A DNA stretch of 64,000 nucleotides, from NCBI RefSeq assembly GCF_000425185.1, contig NZ_AULH01000014.1:62001-126000 (forward strand), in the 5' to 3' direction. Shown here piece by piece: positions 48,944-58,407 of the stretch. The notes below the pieces were generated by a model. The model was not told the origin of the DNA. It saw only the letters and a program-made list of their open reading frames with translations, and did no database searches. The position numbers and the translations under genes were made by a program. Source of the DNA: Pleomorphomonas koreensis DSM 23070 (GTDB taxonomy: Bacteria; Pseudomonadota; Alphaproteobacteria; Rhizobiales; Pleomorphomonadaceae). Position 1 is the first letter of the stretch. Each line of letters opens with the position of its first letter.

Positions 48944-50323
48944 ATGAGCAACCGCATGTGGGGCGGCCGGTTTTCGGCTGGGCCGTCCGCGATCATGGAG
49001 GAGATCAACGCCTCCATCGACTTCGACCGGAAGCTCTACGCCCAGGATATCGCCGGCTCCAAGGCGCATGCCGAAATGCTCGCCGCCCGCGGCATCATCT
49101 CCGAAGGCGACGCCGGCAAGATCGCCGAAGGTCTCGACGCGATCAAGGCGGAAATCGACGAGGGACGCTTCACCTTCTCGCGCGCCCTCGAAGACATCCA
49201 CATGAATGTCGAGCAGCGCCTCAAGGAGCTGATCGGCCCGGCGGCCGGCCGCCTGCACACCGCGCGCTCGCGCAACGACCAGGTGGCGACCGATTTCCGC
49301 CTCTGGGTGCGCGACGGCCTCGACCATCTCGACGACCAGCTTGCCGAGCTGATGGGCGCCCTGGTGGCGCGGGCCGGCGAGCACGCCGGCACCGTGATGC
49401 CCGGCTTCACGCACCTGCAATCGGCGCAGCCGGTCACCTTCGGCCATCATCTGCTCGCCTATGTCGAGATGCTGGCCCGCGACCGCGGCCGGGTGCAGGA
49501 CGCCCGCCGGCGCCTCAACGAATGCCCGCTCGGCGCGGCGGCGCTGGCCGGCACCTCGTTTCCGATCGACCGCCACATGACGGCGGCGAGCCTCGGCTTC
49601 GACCGCCCCACCGCCAACTCGCTCGACAGCGTCTCCGACCGCGACTTCGCGCTGGAGGCGATGGCGGCGGCGTCGATCGTCGCCGTGCATCTCTCCCGCC
49701 TTGCCGAGGAGATCGTCATCTGGTCGTCGGCGCAGTTCGGCTTCGTGCGCCTCTCCGACGCCTTCTCGACCGGCTCGTCGATCATGCCGCAGAAGCGCAA
49801 CCCGGACGCCGCCGAACTGGTGCGTGCCAAGGCCGGCCGCATCATCGGCGACATGAACGCGCTGCTGATCGTCATGAAGGGCCTGCCGCTCGCCTACCAG
49901 AAGGACATGCAGGAGGACAAGGAGCAGGTGTTCGACGCCTTCGAGAGCCTGTCGCTGGCGCTCGCCGCCACCACCGGCATGGTGGGCGACCTCCAGCCCG
50001 ACATCAAGCGCATGGCGGCGGCCGCCGGCTCGGGCTTCTCCACCGCCACCGACCTCGCCGACTGGCTGGTGCGGGTGCCCGGCCTGCCGTTCCGCGACGC
50101 CCATCACGTCACCGGCCGCCTGGTGGCGATGGCCGCCGAGCGCGGCGTCGAGCTGGCCGACCTCTCGCTTGCCGACATGAAAACGGTGCATGACGGCATC
50201 ACCGAAGCGGTCTACGATGTGCTCACCGTCGAGAATTCCGTCAGGAGCCGCACCTCGCACGGCGGCACGGCGCCCGACAACGTGCGGGCGGAAGTCAAGC
50301 GCTGGCAGGCGCTGATCGGCTGA
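48944..50323 (+). CDS. argH: Argininosuccinate lyase
   Basis: Last step of arginine synthesis: argininosuccinate to arginine and fumarate. 459 aa. N-terminal [23 protein letters not shown], and the fumarase/aspartase signature [11 protein letters not shown] at about 278-288 with the catalytic Ser. The start at 48944 matches the family ([10 protein letters not shown]). Followed by lptM and lysA on the same strand, the standard Hyphomicrobiales argH-lptM-lysA cluster. Confidence 0.96.
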   Translation: MSNRMWGGRFSAGPSAIMEEINASIDFDRKLYAQDIAGSKAHAEMLAARGIISEGDAGKIAEGLDAIKAEIDEGRFTFSRALEDIHMNVEQRLKELIGPAAGRLHTARSRNDQVATDFRLWVRDGLDHLDDQLAELMGALVARAGEHAGTVMPGFTHLQSAQPVTFGHHLLAYVEMLARDRGRVQDARRRLNECPLGAAALAGTSFPIDRHMTAASLGFDRPTANSLDSVSDRDFALEAMAAASIVAVHLSRLAEEIVIWSSAQFGFVRLSDAFSTGSSIMPQKRNPDAAELVRAKAGRIIGDMNALLIVMKGLPLAYQKDMQEDKEQVFDAFESLSLALAATTGMVGDLQPDIKRMAAAAGSGFSTATDLADWLVRVPGLPFRDAHHVTGRLVAMAAERGVELADLSLADMKTVHDGITEAVYDVLTVENSVRSRTSHGGTAPDNVRAEVKRWQALIG

Positions 50324-50362
50324 CGACGGCGTGAACCCCTTCGGGGCCAAGGGATCGGGGAG

Positions 50363-50560
50363 ATGATGGTGCTGCGTCTCGGGATGATATCGCTGATGGT
50401 CTGCCTCGCGCTCGCCGGCTGCGGCCGCAAGGGATCGCTCGAAGCGCCGAAATCGACGGTCGAGGCAGCGCCGGCCGCCACCGCCGATCCCGGCGCCGTG
50501 ACGCCCGCCGCAAAGCCGGCAACGCCCGACAAGCCCTTCATCCTCGACGGTCTCATCTGA
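50363..50560 (+). CDS. lptM: Small lipoprotein LptM-like (YifL)
   Basis: 65-residue predicted lipoprotein with lipobox LALAGC (Cys at residue 20) directly followed by GRKGSLEAP, the signature of LptM, the small lipoprotein that assists LptD maturation in LPS export. The rest is Pro/Ala-rich and ends PDKPFILDGLI, as in alphaproteobacterial relatives. Located between argH and lysA, the expected place. lysA starts 10 bases later. Confidence 0.85.
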   Translation: MMVLRLGMISLMVCLALAGCGRKGSLEAPKSTVEAAPAATADPGAVTPAAKPATPDKPFILDGLI

Positions 50561-50570
50561 GGAGCTGCCG

Positions 50571-51839
50571 TTGCATCATTTCAGCTATCGCGGCGGCGTG
50601 CTCCATGCCGAGGACGTCGCGGTGCCGGCCATCGCCGCGGCGGTGGGCACGCCGGTCTACATCTATTCGTCGGCCACCATCGCCCGCCATTTCCGGGTGT
50701 TCCGCGAGGCACTCGGCGATGGGCGCACGCTGGTCTGCTACGCGCTGAAGGCCAATTCCAACCAGGCGGTGATCGCCACGCTGGCCCGGCTCGGCGCCGG
50801 CGCCGACGTCGTCTCGGAAGGCGAGCTGCGCCGGGCGCGCGCCGCCGGCATTCCGGCCGACAGAATCGTCTTCTCCGGCGTCGCCAAGACGGTGCGCGAG
50901 ATCGAATACGCGCTCGTCGAGGGCATCAAGTGCTTCAACGTCGAGAGCGAGCCGGAGCTGGAGCGTCTCTCCGCCGTGGCGAGCCGCCTCGGCGTGACGG
51001 CGCCGGTGTCGCTGCGCATCAATCCCGACGTCGACGCCCGCACCCACGCCAAGATCTCCACCGGCAAGGCCGAGGACAAGTTCGGCATCCCCTGGAAGGA
51101 AGCGGTGCGCGTCTACGCCCGCGCCGCCGCGCTGCCGGGTCTCGACGTCGCCGGCATCGACATGCACATCGGCTCGCAGATCACCGATCTCGACCCGTTC
51201 GACGCCGCCTTCGGCCGGCTCGGCGAACTGGTGGCGGCGCTGCGTGCGGCTGGTCACTCCATCCGCCACGTCGACCTCGGCGGTGGCCTTGGCATTCCCT
51301 ACCGCGCCGACAACGCGCCGCCGCCGCACCCCGCCGCCTATGTCGACATCGTGCGCAAGCACACGCAGGCGCTCGACGTCGAGGTGCTGATCGAGCCCGG
51401 CCGCTTCATCGTCGGCAACGCCGGCATCCTCGTCACCGAGGTGCAATACGTGAAGCGCGGCAAGGCCAAGACCTTCGTCATCGTCGATGCCGGCATGAAC
51501 GACCTGATCCGGCCGACCCTCTACGACGCCCATCACGAGATCAGGCCGGTCGACCAGCGGCCGGCCGGCACGGACGAGGAGAAGGTCGACGTGGTCGGCC
51601 CGGTCTGCGAGAGCGGCGACTATCTGGCGCGCGGCCGCAGCCTGCCGGTGGCGCGGCCGGGCGAACTGCTGGCGGTGTTCTCGGCCGGCGCCTATGGCGC
51701 GGTGCAGTCGGGCACCTACAATTCGCGGCCGCTGGTGCCGGAGGTGCTGGTTGACGGCGACCGCTGGGCCGTGGTGCGGCCGCGCCCCTCCTACGATGAG
51801 CTGATCGGCCTCGACCGCCTGCCCGACTGGCTCGGCTGA
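50571..51839 (+). CDS. lysA: Diaminopimelate decarboxylase
   Basis: PLP enzyme converting meso-diaminopimelate to lysine, 422 aa. PLP-binding Lys60 is in VCYALKANSN; HIGSQITDLDPF, GGGLGIPY, EPGRFIVGNAG and the cross-dimer CESGDYLA motif are intact. TTG start at 50571 has GAGGAG upstream. Third gene of argH-lptM-lysA. Completes the DAP/lysine branch begun by asd. Confidence 0.96.
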   Translation: MHHFSYRGGVLHAEDVAVPAIAAAVGTPVYIYSSATIARHFRVFREALGDGRTLVCYALKANSNQAVIATLARLGAGADVVSEGELRRARAAGIPADRIVFSGVAKTVREIEYALVEGIKCFNVESEPELERLSAVASRLGVTAPVSLRINPDVDARTHAKISTGKAEDKFGIPWKEAVRVYARAAALPGLDVAGIDMHIGSQITDLDPFDAAFGRLGELVAALRAAGHSIRHVDLGGGLGIPYRADNAPPPHPAAYVDIVRKHTQALDVEVLIEPGRFIVGNAGILVTEVQYVKRGKAKTFVIVDAGMNDLIRPTLYDAHHEIRPVDQRPAGTDEEKVDVVGPVCESGDYLARGRSLPVARPGELLAVFSAGAYGAVQSGTYNSRPLVPEVLVDGDRWAVVRPRPSYDELIGLDRLPDWLG

Positions 51840-52006
51840 GGGCCGATTCGCAGACTTTCCATGCCGGTTGTCGCGCCCGTCCACCACGCCGGCGTCGCGG
51901 CGACGACGTTCGCCGGCCTCGCGCCGATGGCGGCGGCCCTTGCCTCGGGGGCGCTTTTGGCTAAGCTCGGCCGCAAGCCCGCCGCTCCGACGCCGAGGAC
52001 CTCATC

Positions 52007-52639
52007 ATGATCACCGCCACCCGCCTCCTGCCCGCCGGCACCTGGACCGGCACGCCCGCCGACACGCTCGCCCTCGAGCGCGACGATCGCCACCGCCGCC
52101 GCCTCGTCATGCGCTGCGTCGGCAAGACGGTGTTCCTGCTCGACCTCAAGGACGCCACGGTGATGAAGGACGGTGACGCGCTGGAGCTGGAGGACGGCCG
52201 GCTGATCGTCGTCCAGGCGGTGCCCGAACGCCTCCTGGAGATCGTCGCCGGAGACCCGGCCGGGCTCGTCCGCATCGCCTGGCACCTCGGCAACCGCCAT
52301 CTGCCCGTCCAGTTCCTCGGCGACCGGCTGCGCATCCGCTACGATCACGTCATCGAGGACATGCTGAAGGGGCTCGGCGCCACGGTGACGCCGCTGCTCG
52401 CCGCCTTCGACCCGGACGGCGGCGTCTCCGGCGAGGCGCACGATCACGACCACGGTCATGCCCACGAGCACGGCCCGGAGCGCCATCATCATGAGCACGA
52501 GCATGGGCACGACCACGGCGAGGCCTGCGGTTGCGGCCACCACCATCACGGGCACGCCCATGCCCATGACGACGACCACGGTCCTGAGCACTCCCATGAT
52601 CACGACCATTCCCACGGCGATGATCACGAGCATCGGTGA
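52007..52639 (+). CDS. ureE: Urease accessory protein UreE (His-rich nickel chaperone)
   Basis: Nickel chaperone for urease assembly, 210 aa. N-terminal peptide-binding domain, then the metal-binding C-domain with AWHLGNRHLPVQF and IRYDHVIEDMLKGLGA. Residues ~145-210 are an extreme His/Asp/Glu/Gly tail with CGCG, longer than in many UreE proteins. No other ure gene is present in the window, so it is either separated from the urease operon or works alone in nickel storage. A good Met start follows GGACCTC. Confidence 0.87.
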   Translation: MITATRLLPAGTWTGTPADTLALERDDRHRRRLVMRCVGKTVFLLDLKDATVMKDGDALELEDGRLIVVQAVPERLLEIVAGDPAGLVRIAWHLGNRHLPVQFLGDRLRIRYDHVIEDMLKGLGATVTPLLAAFDPDGGVSGEAHDHDHGHAHEHGPERHHHEHEHGHDHGEACGCGHHHHGHAHAHDDDHGPEHSHDHDHSHGDDHEHR

Positions 52640-52786
52640 GTCGTCTAATCCCATGCCTGGGTAGATTCATTGCTTTGGTGAACGATTTTCGGCAACAAAG
52701 GCCTATTTCGTAAGCCAAAGTTAACGAGCGGGTCCTAAATGGGAATCATCCCGGTTTGCCGGATGGTACCGTTAGGGCTCGCTGCC

Positions 52787-54475
52787 ATGTTCAACATCCA
52801 TTCCGTGTCCGCCAAGATCGCCGCCATCGTCGTGCTGGCGATCGCCGGCCTGTCGGCGATCGGCTATCTCGGCTACGCCGATCTCCGCTCCGAATTGATG
52901 ACGCAGAAGAAGCTGTCGCTTCAGGACCAGGTCGAAACCGCGCGGTCGATGATCGAGGGCTATCGCGACCGCGCCGCCAAGGGCGAGATGAGCGTCGAGG
53001 AGGCCCAGGCGGCCGCCAAGGCGGTGCTGAGGCCGGTGCGCTTCGGCGCCGACAAGAACTACTTCTTCATCTACGGCGCCGACGGCCAGAACATCCTCTT
53101 GCCGGGCAAGCCGGAGCTTGAGGGCAAGAGCCTGATCGACATGAAGGACACCAACGGCAAGCCGATGATCCGCGACATGCTGGCCATCGCCAAGGCCGGC
53201 GGCGGCAATTACGAATACATGTGGGTGAAGCCCGGCGACAAGGACGCCTCGCTGAAGCTCGCCTACACCGTCAACATCGACGGCTGGAACTGGATGCTCG
53301 GCACCGGCTTCCATGTCGGCGACATCGAGGCATCGCTGTCGGCCAGCACCCGCCGCGTCGGTCTGGCGACGCTGGCCGCCCTCCTGCTGCTCGGCGGCCT
53401 GTCGGCGGCGGTGGCGCGCGGCATCACCCGGCCGCTCGCCCGCCTCACCCGCTCCATGGACCGGCTGCAAGGCGGCGACCTCGACGCCGAGATTTCCGGC
53501 GCGACGCGCAAGGACGAGATCGGCCTGATCGCCCGGGCGGTCGCCCGCTTCCGCGACTTGCAGCGCGAGCGCATCGCCGTCGAGGCCGACGCCGAGGCGG
53601 CGCGCGCCGCCGCCATGGACCGGGCGCGCCGCGACGCGCTGACCGGGCTTGCCGACGGCTTCGACCGGTCGTTCCGCCAGACGTCGGCCGGCATCGAGAA
53701 TACGGCGGCCGGCTTCGAGCGTGTGGCCACCGACCTGCTCGCCGTGTCGAAGCACACCCGCCGCCAGGCCGAGACGTCGGCGGAGGCCGGCCGGCAGGCG
53801 CAGGACAACGTGCAGGCGGTGTCGAGCGCCGCCGAGGAACTGTCGGCGTCGATCTCCGAGATCGTCGCCCAGGTCGACAAGGCCGCCGAGATCTCCAGCG
53901 GCGCGGTGCGCGAGACGGCGCGGGCCACCGAGGTGATCCGCGGCCTCGACGAGGCGTCGGGCGAAATCGGCAAGGTGGTGGCGCTGATCCAGGAGATCGC
54001 CGACCAGACCAACCTCCTGGCCCTCAACGCCACCATCGAGGCGGCGCGGGCCGGCGACGCCGGCAAGGGCTTCGCCGTGGTGGCCACCGAGGTGAAGGCG
54101 CTGGCCGCCCAGACCTCCAAGGCCACCGACGAGATCTCCCGGCGGATCGGCGTCATCCAGTCGGCGACCGGCGAGGCAGTGGCGGCCACCGGCACCGTCG
54201 AACAGTCGATCGAGCGGGTCAACGTCGTCGCCTCGTCGATCGCCGCCACGCTCGACCAGCAGAACGCGGCGGTGTCGGAGATCACCCGCGCCATCTCCTC
54301 GACGCTCGCCGCCGTCGGCGGGCTGGCCACCGACATGGCCCGGATGATGGAGAATGCCGAGGCGTCGGACGTCAAGTCGCAGGAGGTGGCCGTCGAAGCC
54401 CGCCGGATGCTCGCCGACAGCAAGGCGCTGCAGGCCGAGGTCGATCGGTTGATGACCGAGATGCGCGCCGCCTGA
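52787..54475 (+). CDS. Methyl-accepting chemotaxis protein with single Cache domain
   Basis: 562-residue chemoreceptor. TM1 residues ~10-30; periplasmic sCache_2-like sensor ~35-185 ([42 protein letters not shown]); TM2 near 187-207; HAMP; then signalling domain with [39 protein letters not shown]. Such sensors often bind small organic acids such as pyruvate. Start at ATG 52787 ([13 protein letters not shown]) with AGGG upstream is preferred to an upstream in-frame ATG at 52739. Confidence 0.92.
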   Translation: MFNIHSVSAKIAAIVVLAIAGLSAIGYLGYADLRSELMTQKKLSLQDQVETARSMIEGYRDRAAKGEMSVEEAQAAAKAVLRPVRFGADKNYFFIYGADGQNILLPGKPELEGKSLIDMKDTNGKPMIRDMLAIAKAGGGNYEYMWVKPGDKDASLKLAYTVNIDGWNWMLGTGFHVGDIEASLSASTRRVGLATLAALLLLGGLSAAVARGITRPLARLTRSMDRLQGGDLDAEISGATRKDEIGLIARAVARFRDLQRERIAVEADAEAARAAAMDRARRDALTGLADGFDRSFRQTSAGIENTAAGFERVATDLLAVSKHTRRQAETSAEAGRQAQDNVQAVSSAAEELSASISEIVAQVDKAAEISSGAVRETARATEVIRGLDEASGEIGKVVALIQEIADQTNLLALNATIEAARAGDAGKGFAVVATEVKALAAQTSKATDEISRRIGVIQSATGEAVAATGTVEQSIERVNVVASSIAATLDQQNAAVSEITRAISSTLAAVGGLATDMARMMENAEASDVKSQEVAVEARRMLADSKALQAEVDRLMTEMRAA

Positions 54476-54505
54476 GGCGGCGCCGTCCGGTCAACGATGG
54501 GCTGA

Positions 54506-54724
54506 TCAATAATGGGGCGGCGGCGGCTCGCGGCCGGCGCTGGCCCGCTGCGCCAGCTCCATCTCCTTGACCTCGTCGAGGAGGCTCGTCACCAGGCGGC
54601 GCAGCGTGTCGATCTCCTTCCACTGGCTGGTGACGGCGGTATCGAGGTCCTCGATCGTCTGCTCCTGGTAGGCGACCTTTTCCTCCAGCGCCATGATGCG
54701 CGCCTCGTTGGTATCCGCGGTCAT
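54506..54724 (-). CDS. slyX: SlyX family protein
   Basis: 72-residue coiled-coil protein of the SlyX family, function unknown. Typical pattern: ALEEKVAYQEQTIEDLDTAV, a second heptad block DTLRRLVTSLLDEV and a proline-rich end PPPPHY. It starts 15 bases after the stop of the PEBP-like gene, so the two are probably co-transcribed; convergent with the Cache chemoreceptor. Confidence 0.88.
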   Translation of the reverse strand: MTADTNEARIMALEEKVAYQEQTIEDLDTAVTSQWKEIDTLRRLVTSLLDEVKEMELAQRASAGREPPPPHY

Positions 54725-54738
54725 ATGTCTCGCCTCGG

Positions 54739-55140
54739 TTATTCAGGGAAGGAACGGCTGGCCGACGCCTCGCCCAGCGTGCGGCCGAAGGTGGTGCCGC
54801 GGTCGCGGGCGGTGGCCGTCCAGCGGTAGCGGTGCGGCCCGGCCGGCGGGCAGGGACCGAGATAGCGGAAGGCACCGGCCGGCACCAGATCGTCGCCGGC
54901 GTAAGCGACGGTGCCGCCGCCGTGGCGGAAGTCGGGAGCGGCGAGGTCGATCATCTCGAAGACAATGACGCGCGTGCCCGGCGGCACGCCCTCGAGGCGG
55001 AATTCCGGGCTGGCCACCACGGCCGGCCGGCCGCCGGAACAGGCCGGCGTGGCGCCCCAGGCAAACGACAGCTCGAAGGCGGCGGCCGGCAGGACGGAAC
55101 CGACGACCAACGCGACCACCGTAGCGAGACGTGCGAGCAA
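54739..55140 (-). CDS. PEBP-like exported protein
   Basis: 133-residue secreted protein resembling the phosphatidylethanolamine-binding protein (YbhB/YbcL) fold: SPEFRLEGVPPGTRVIVFEMID, HGGGTVAY and the signature YLGPCPPAGPHRYRW. The protein is somewhat short for PEBP. I place the start at TTG 55140 because AAGGAGG lies five bases upstream and it yields a clean signal peptide (MLARLATVVALVVGSVLPAAA). An ATG at 55179 would put a charged extension before the signal. First gene of a pair with slyX. Confidence 0.78.
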   Translation of the reverse strand: MLARLATVVALVVGSVLPAAAFELSFAWGATPACSGGRPAVVASPEFRLEGVPPGTRVIVFEMIDLAAPDFRHGGGTVAYAGDDLVPAGAFRYLGPCPPAGPHRYRWTATARDRGTTFGRTLGEASASRSFPE

Positions 55141-55339
55141 GGCGTCCTCCTTCGTCAAGAGCGCGGCGCAGTGTGTCATTCGCCCCCCGCCGAGGCAAGC
55201 GACAGAGACGAGCGAACCGATCCGCATTGCTTCGGCCTTGCCGGCGGCGTGGCGGCCGGAGTAGGCAGAAAGTCTAAGTCCCGCCCGCCGATTTCCGACG
55301 CGCCGTCGCGGCCGCCGGCCTCCGGGTCAAAATGTCCGG

Positions 55340-56293
55340 TTGCCGCCCGTGATCGAAATCGCCCTCGACGTCCTGCCCATCTTCCTGCTGATCCTGATCG
55401 GCTATCTGCTCGTCCGCTTCGGCGTGATGAAGGCCGACGTCGGCGACGCCCTTTCAGACTTCGTGTTCACCATCGCCATGCCGACGCTCTTGTTCAAGAC
55501 GGTGGCCGGCGCGCATGTCGAGGGCAGCTCGCCCTGGACGATCTGGGTGGCCTATTTCGCCGGCGTCGCCGTCACCTGGGCGGCCGGCCATCTGGCGGTG
55601 ACGCGCCTCTTCGGTTGCGACGCCCGCATCGGCGTGCTGGCCGGCGTCTCCTCGGCCTTTGCCAACAACCTGTTCATCGGCCTGCCGCTCGTCCAGCGCA
55701 TCGTCGGGCCGGACGGCGTCGTCGCCCTCTCCATCCTGCTCTGCGCCCATCTGCCGGTGATGATGATCGCCGGCACCCTCCTGATGGAGCAGGCCGAGCG
55801 CCGCACCGGCGGCCGGCCGCCCCAGTCGGTGGCCGCCGTGCTCAAGCAGGTCGGCCGCAACCTCGTGCGCAACCCGCTGGTGGTCGGTCTGGCGCTCGGC
55901 TCGGCCTGGCGCCTCGCCGGCCTGCCGCTCACCGGCGTCGTCAAGACGGTGGTCGACGACATCGGCGACATCGCCGGCTCGGCGGCGCTGATCTCGCTCG
56001 GCATGGCGCTGATGAAATACGGCATCTCCGACGGCGTCCGGCCGGCGCTGGTCACCTCGCTGTTCAAGCTGTTCCTGCTGCCGGCCTCCGTCTATGCGGC
56101 GAGCCGCCTCATCGGCCTCGACGGCACCTGGACGGCGGCGCTGGTGCTGACCGCCTCGGTGCCTACCGGCATCAACGCCTGGCTGATCGCCAACCGGTTC
56201 GGCGTCGGCCACGGCCTCGCCTCGTCGTCGATCACCATCACCACGGCGGTGGGCGTCGTCACCACCACCTTCTGGGCCTGGCTGCTCGGCTGA
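55340..56293 (+). CDS. AEC (auxin efflux carrier) family transporter
   Basis: 317-residue membrane transporter of the AEC/MdcF family with about ten hydrophobic segments, starting PVIEIALDVLPIFLLILIGYLL and including the conserved Asn-rich FANNLFIGLPLVQRI region. Substrates in the family are dicarboxylates, malonate or related acids. Start at TTG 55340 or GTG 55349; neither has a clear ribosome-binding site. Separate from hisC by 69 bases. Confidence 0.87.
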   Translation: MPPVIEIALDVLPIFLLILIGYLLVRFGVMKADVGDALSDFVFTIAMPTLLFKTVAGAHVEGSSPWTIWVAYFAGVAVTWAAGHLAVTRLFGCDARIGVLAGVSSAFANNLFIGLPLVQRIVGPDGVVALSILLCAHLPVMMIAGTLLMEQAERRTGGRPPQSVAAVLKQVGRNLVRNPLVVGLALGSAWRLAGLPLTGVVKTVVDDIGDIAGSAALISLGMALMKYGISDGVRPALVTSLFKLFLLPASVYAASRLIGLDGTWTAALVLTASVPTGINAWLIANRFGVGHGLASSSITITTAVGVVTTTFWAWLLG

Positions 56294-56362
56294 GATTGCT
56301 TTTCCTTTGCGCGACCGCCATGCCTGCCGTATGACGGGCGCCGGTATTTTAGAGGCGTTGCC

Positions 56363-57469
56363 ATGTCCGACCTCCGTTCCAAGCCCGTCCCGCGCGGCGG
56401 TATCCTCGACATCGACCTCTACGTGCCCGGCGGCTCCAAGGCGGCGCCGGGCAAGAAGCTCCACAAGCTGTCGTCGAACGAGACGCCGCTCGGACCGAGC
56501 CCCAGGGCGGTCGAAGCCTACGGGCGGGTGGCCGGCAAGCTGGAACTCTATCCCGACGGCTCATCGACCGAACTCAGGCAGGCGATCGCCGAGACCCACG
56601 GTCTCAACGCCGACCGCATCGTCTGCGGCAACGGTTCGGACGAGCTGCTGCACCTCATCGCCGAATGCTATCTCGCGCCCGGCGACGAGGCGATCTATTC
56701 CGAGCACGGCTTCCTCGTCTACCGCATCTCCATCCTCGCCGCCGGCGCGACGCCGGTGGTGGCGAAGGAGACCGCCCACACCACCGACGTCGACGCCATC
56801 CTCGCCGCCGTGACGCCGAAGACGCGCATGGTGTTCCTCGCCAACCCCAACAACCCGACCGGCACCTACATCCCGATAGCCGAGGTGCGGCGCCTCGCCG
56901 CCGACCTGCCCAGCAACGTGCTGTTGGTTCTCGACGCCGCCTATGCCGAATACGTCCGCCGCAACGACTACGAGAGCGGCGTCGAACTGGTATCGGCCAG
57001 CGACAACGTGGTGATGACGCGCACCTTCTCGAAGATCCACGGCCTCGCCGCCCTGCGCATCGGCTGGCTCTACGGGCCGAAGGCCATCGTCGAGGTGCTG
57101 GAGCGGGTGCGCGGGCCGTTCAATCTCAACGCGGCGGCCATCGCCGCCGGCGCCGCCGCCATGGCCGACCGCGCTTTCGTGGACGTGGCGGTGGAGCACA
57201 ATCTCCGCTGGAGCGCCTTCCTCGCCACCGAACTGGAAAAGCTCGGTCTCAAGGTGACGCCGTCGGTCGCCAACTTCCTGCTGGTGCATTTTCCCGAGAC
57301 TGGCAAGACGGCCGATGCCGCCGACAAGGCGCTGCTTGCCGAGGGCGTGGTGGTGCGCAAGGTGGCCTCCTACGGCCTGCCCAACGCGCTGCGCGTCACC
57401 GTCGGCTCCGAGGAAGCCTGCCGCAAGCTCGTCGACGTGCTTTCCGTCTTTCTGCGAGGGCCGGCATGA
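56363..57469 (+). CDS. hisC: Histidinol-phosphate / aromatic aminotransferase
   Basis: PLP aminotransferase of the HisC class, 368 aa. [13 protein letters not shown] near the start, [16 protein letters not shown] and the PLP Lys224 in [15 protein letters not shown]. It overlaps the prephenate dehydrogenase gene by four bases (ATGA), so besides histidine synthesis it may transaminate prephenate/hydroxyphenylpyruvate for tyrosine synthesis. Sequence cannot separate the two activities. Confidence 0.92.
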   Translation: MSDLRSKPVPRGGILDIDLYVPGGSKAAPGKKLHKLSSNETPLGPSPRAVEAYGRVAGKLELYPDGSSTELRQAIAETHGLNADRIVCGNGSDELLHLIAECYLAPGDEAIYSEHGFLVYRISILAAGATPVVAKETAHTTDVDAILAAVTPKTRMVFLANPNNPTGTYIPIAEVRRLAADLPSNVLLVLDAAYAEYVRRNDYESGVELVSASDNVVMTRTFSKIHGLAALRIGWLYGPKAIVEVLERVRGPFNLNAAAIAAGAAAMADRAFVDVAVEHNLRWSAFLATELEKLGLKVTPSVANFLLVHFPETGKTADAADKALLAEGVVVRKVASYGLPNALRVTVGSEEACRKLVDVLSVFLRGPA

Positions 57470-58407
57470 GCGACGCCATCTTCTCCCGCCTCGCCATCGT
57501 CGGCATCGGACTGATCGGCTCGTCGATCGCTCGGGCGGCCCGCCAAAACGGCCTCGTCGACGAGATCGCCATTGCCGACCTGTCGCCGGTCATCCTCGAG
57601 CGGGCCGAGGAACTCGGCCTCGGCGACAGCTACCATGCCTCGGCCGGCGACGCGGCGGAGAGCGCTGACCTCGTCATCGCCTGCGTGCCGGTCGGCGCCG
57701 CCGAGGCGGTGGCCAAGGCGATCGCGCCGCATCTCAAACCCGGCGCCATCGTCTCCGACGTCGGTTCGGTGAAGGGCTCGGTGGTCAGGCAGATGCGGCC
57801 GCACCTGCCGGACAACGTCCAGTTCATTCCCGCCCACCCGGTGGCCGGTACCGAATACTCCGGTCCCGACGCCGGCTTTGCCGAGCTGTTCGTCAACCGC
57901 TGGTCGATCCTCTGCCCCGACGAAGCCACCGACGTCCGGGCGCTCGACCGCCTCGTCGCCTTCTGGGCCGGCATGGGCGCCAACGTCGAGTGCATGAGCG
58001 CCGAGCGTCACGACCTGGTGCTGGCCATCACCAGCCATCTGCCGCATCTGATCGCCTACAACATCGTCGGCACCGCCGCCGACCTCGAGAAGGTCACCGA
58101 GTCCGAGGTGATGAAGTTCTCGGCCGGCGGCTTCCGCGATTTCACCCGCATCGCCGCCTCCGATCCCACCATGTGGCGCGACGTGTTCCTGCACAATCGC
58201 GACGCGGTGCTGGAGGTGCTCGGCCGCTTCCAGGAGGACCTGTTCGCGCTGCAGCGGCAGATCCGCTGGGGTGAGGGCGACAAGCTCTACGACCTGTTCA
58301 CGCGGACGCGGACCATCCGCCGCGGCATCCTGACGCTCGGTCAGGACGCGCCGGAGGCCGACTTCGGCCGCGCCCACCGGCCGGTGCCGAAGGCGCCCTC
58401 AGAATAG
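57466..58407 (+). CDS. tyrA: Prephenate/arogenate dehydrogenase
   Basis: NAD(P)-dependent oxidative decarboxylation of prephenate or arogenate to the tyrosine precursor (TyrC/TyrA type), 313 aa. N-terminal Rossmann motif [15 protein letters not shown], then [14 protein letters not shown] (substrate-binding His), [10 protein letters not shown], and [20 protein letters not shown]. Starts inside the hisC stop. The downstream DUF2125 gene converges and overlaps its end by nine bases. Confidence 0.93.
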   Translation: MSDAIFSRLAIVGIGLIGSSIARAARQNGLVDEIAIADLSPVILERAEELGLGDSYHASAGDAAESADLVIACVPVGAAEAVAKAIAPHLKPGAIVSDVGSVKGSVVRQMRPHLPDNVQFIPAHPVAGTEYSGPDAGFAELFVNRWSILCPDEATDVRALDRLVAFWAGMGANVECMSAERHDLVLAITSHLPHLIAYNIVGTAADLEKVTESEVMKFSAGGFRDFTRIAASDPTMWRDVFLHNRDAVLEVLGRFQEDLFALQRQIRWGEGDKLYDLFTRTRTIRRGILTLGQDAPEADFGRAHRPVPKAPSE

